Shown: positions 7,101-7,649 of the stretch, piece after piece
Position numbering within the stretch: the stretch's first letter is position 1
Layout: every line of letters starts with the position of its first letter
Origin: Clostridia bacterium
GTDB lineage: Bacteria; Bacillota; Clostridia; Oscillospirales; RGIG7773
Length of the DNA stretch: 7,649 bases
Direction of reading: 5' to 3'
NCBI GenBank assembly: GCA_017554835.1
Contig: JAFZHO010000003.1
Span: 1-7,649, forward strand
Notes under the pieces: generated by a model
What the model was told of the DNA's origin: nothing
Database searches by the model: none
The model's input: the letters and a program-made list of their open reading frames with translations, nothing else
Translations under genes and position numbers: made by a program

Positions 7101-7111
7101 TGATAGTATCA
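7101..7111. promoter_or_regulatory. Candidate operator palindrome upstream of msmX-like gene
   Basis: TGATAGTATCA is a perfect 11-bp inverted repeat centred on G7106, inside the 134-bp tex to msmX intergenic region. It sits where the -35 region of the proposed extended -10 promoter (TAGAAT at 7130) would lie, a position from which a bound repressor could block polymerase. Nine of its 11 positions match the palindrome at 1505-1515, including the whole ATAGTAT core. The regulator is unknown and the call is tentative. Confidence 0.35.
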
Positions 7112-7126
7112 TTTTTTGAAAATATA

Positions 7127-7135
7127 TGGTAGAAT
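7127..7135 (+). promoter_or_regulatory. Probable extended -10 promoter for the msmX-like gene
   Basis: TGGTAGAAT fits the extended -10 pattern TGnTAnAAT, with TG at 7127-7128 and TAGAAT at 7130-7135. No good -35 hexamer lies 16-18 bp upstream, which is usual for extended -10 promoters. Transcription would begin near 7142, giving a leader of about 30 nt that contains GGAGG (7158-7162) ten bases before the ATG. The TTGAAA at 7116-7121 is too close to serve as the -35 element. Confidence 0.5.
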
Positions 7136-7172
7136 ATTATTGCTAAAAAAATTACTTGGAGGAAATTTTAAA

Positions 7173-7649
7173 ATGGCTGGATTATCACTTAGAAATATCT
7201 ATAAAAGATATCCCGGCGGCGTAACTGCCGTATCAGATTTCAACCTTGAAATCAAAGATAAGGAATTTATCATCCTTGTTGGTCCTTCCGGATGCGGAAA
7301 GACTACTACTCTTCGTATGATTTCCGGACTTGAAGAAATCACCGAAGGCGAACTTTATATTGGAGACAGAATCGTTAACGACGTTGCTCCAAAGGACAGA
7401 GACATTGCAATGGTTTTCCAGAACTATGCTCTTTATCCTCATATGACTGTTTACGATAATATGGCTTTCGGCCTTAAACTTCGTAAAACTCCAAAAGACG
7501 TTATCAAGCAGAGAGTTGAAGAAGCAGCTCGTATTCTTGATATCACTCACCTTTTGGAAAGAAAACCAGCGGCTTTGTCCGGTGGTCAGAAGCAGCGTGT
7601 TGCGCTTGGTCGTGCAATCGTTCGTGAACCAAAAGTATTCCTACTAGAC
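7173..7649 (+). CDS. Carbohydrate ABC transporter ATPase, MsmX/UgpC type (3' end outside window)
   Basis: The first 159 residues of an ABC ATPase run off the window end. Present are the aromatic A-loop region (KRYPGG, 11-16), Walker A GPSGCGKT (37-44), the Q-loop VFQNYALYPHMTVYDN with Gln83, the signature LSGGQKQR (135-142), and the start of Walker B (VFLLD, 155-159), where the sequence is cut before the catalytic Glu. The N-terminal LSLRNIYKRYPGG and the Q-loop wording are typical of MsmX/UgpC/MalK-type ATPases, which energise importers of oligosaccharides or glycerol-3-phosphate. MsmX-type proteins in Bacillota often stand alone and serve several importers; a solitary arrangement here would fit, but downstream genes are not visible. 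GGAGG at 7158-7162 supports the ATG. All 13 Ile codons are ATC or ATT and half of the Arg codons are CGT, unlike the ATA-rich ATPase gene at 1-1467, suggesting high expression. Confidence 0.92.
   Translation, partial: MAGLSLRNIYKRYPGGVTAVSDFNLEIKDKEFIILVGPSGCGKTTTLRMISGLEEITEGELYIGDRIVNDVAPKDRDIAMVFQNYALYPHMTVYDNMAFGLKLRKTPKDVIKQRVEEAARILDITHLLERKPAALSGGQKQRVALGRAIVREPKVFLLD

Overview
The window reads as an A+T-rich chromosomal segment from a Gram-positive, low-GC bacterium of the Bacillota, most probably a Clostridia-type anaerobe. The support is the AGA/ATA-rich codon use, strong GGAGG-type ribosome binding sites, a textbook sigma-A promoter, the Asp23/Gls24-FakA gene pair (yloU-yloV of Bacillus), and an MsmX/UgpC-type sugar-ABC ATPase. 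The genus cannot be resolved from this sequence. All supported genes lie on the + strand and most of the window is compact housekeeping DNA.

Layout. (1) Bases 1-1467 hold the 3' part of a YhaN-type SMC/AAA ATPase: coiled coil, a hydrophobic hairpin, and the C-terminal ABC signature and Walker B. (2) Its stop codon is embedded in a perfect -35 element (TTGACA, 17 bp, TATAAT) that drives an Asp23/Gls24 gene (1535-1882) and fakA (1897-3525), the ATP-binding subunit of fatty acid kinase. (3) A hairpin with a short T run (3531-3562) separates fakA from three tightly packed genes: an alpha/beta-hydrolase resembling acetyl xylan esterases (3578-4501), a hotdog thioesterase with FlK-type catalytic spacing (4501-4881, overlapping the hydrolase by one base), and tex (4894-7038). 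No separate promoter is visible for them, so read-through from the 1464 promoter is the simplest model. (4) A 134-bp intergenic region with an 11-bp palindrome and a probable extended -10 promoter leads into the 5' part of an msmX/ugpC-type ATPase gene (7173 to the window end), which is cut in its Walker B motif.

How the genes may work together. FakA phosphorylates FakB-bound fatty acids so that exogenous acyl chains can enter phospholipid synthesis. An esterase and an acyl-CoA thioesterase directly downstream would fit a small acyl-handling cluster, but this is inference from position only. Tex is a general transcription accessory factor, and MsmX-type ATPases energise one or several carbohydrate importers.

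The less ordinary signals are three. The promoter is fused to a stop codon. A palindrome core (ATAGTAT) is shared by the two promoter regions and was found nowhere else in the window. There is also a marked codon-boundary bias: His/Asn/Asp/Tyr codons before GTN are always C-ending (24 of 24 by hand count), with ATGT and ACAT scarce. I see no mobile element, CRISPR array, tRNA, rRNA or defence system in this window.
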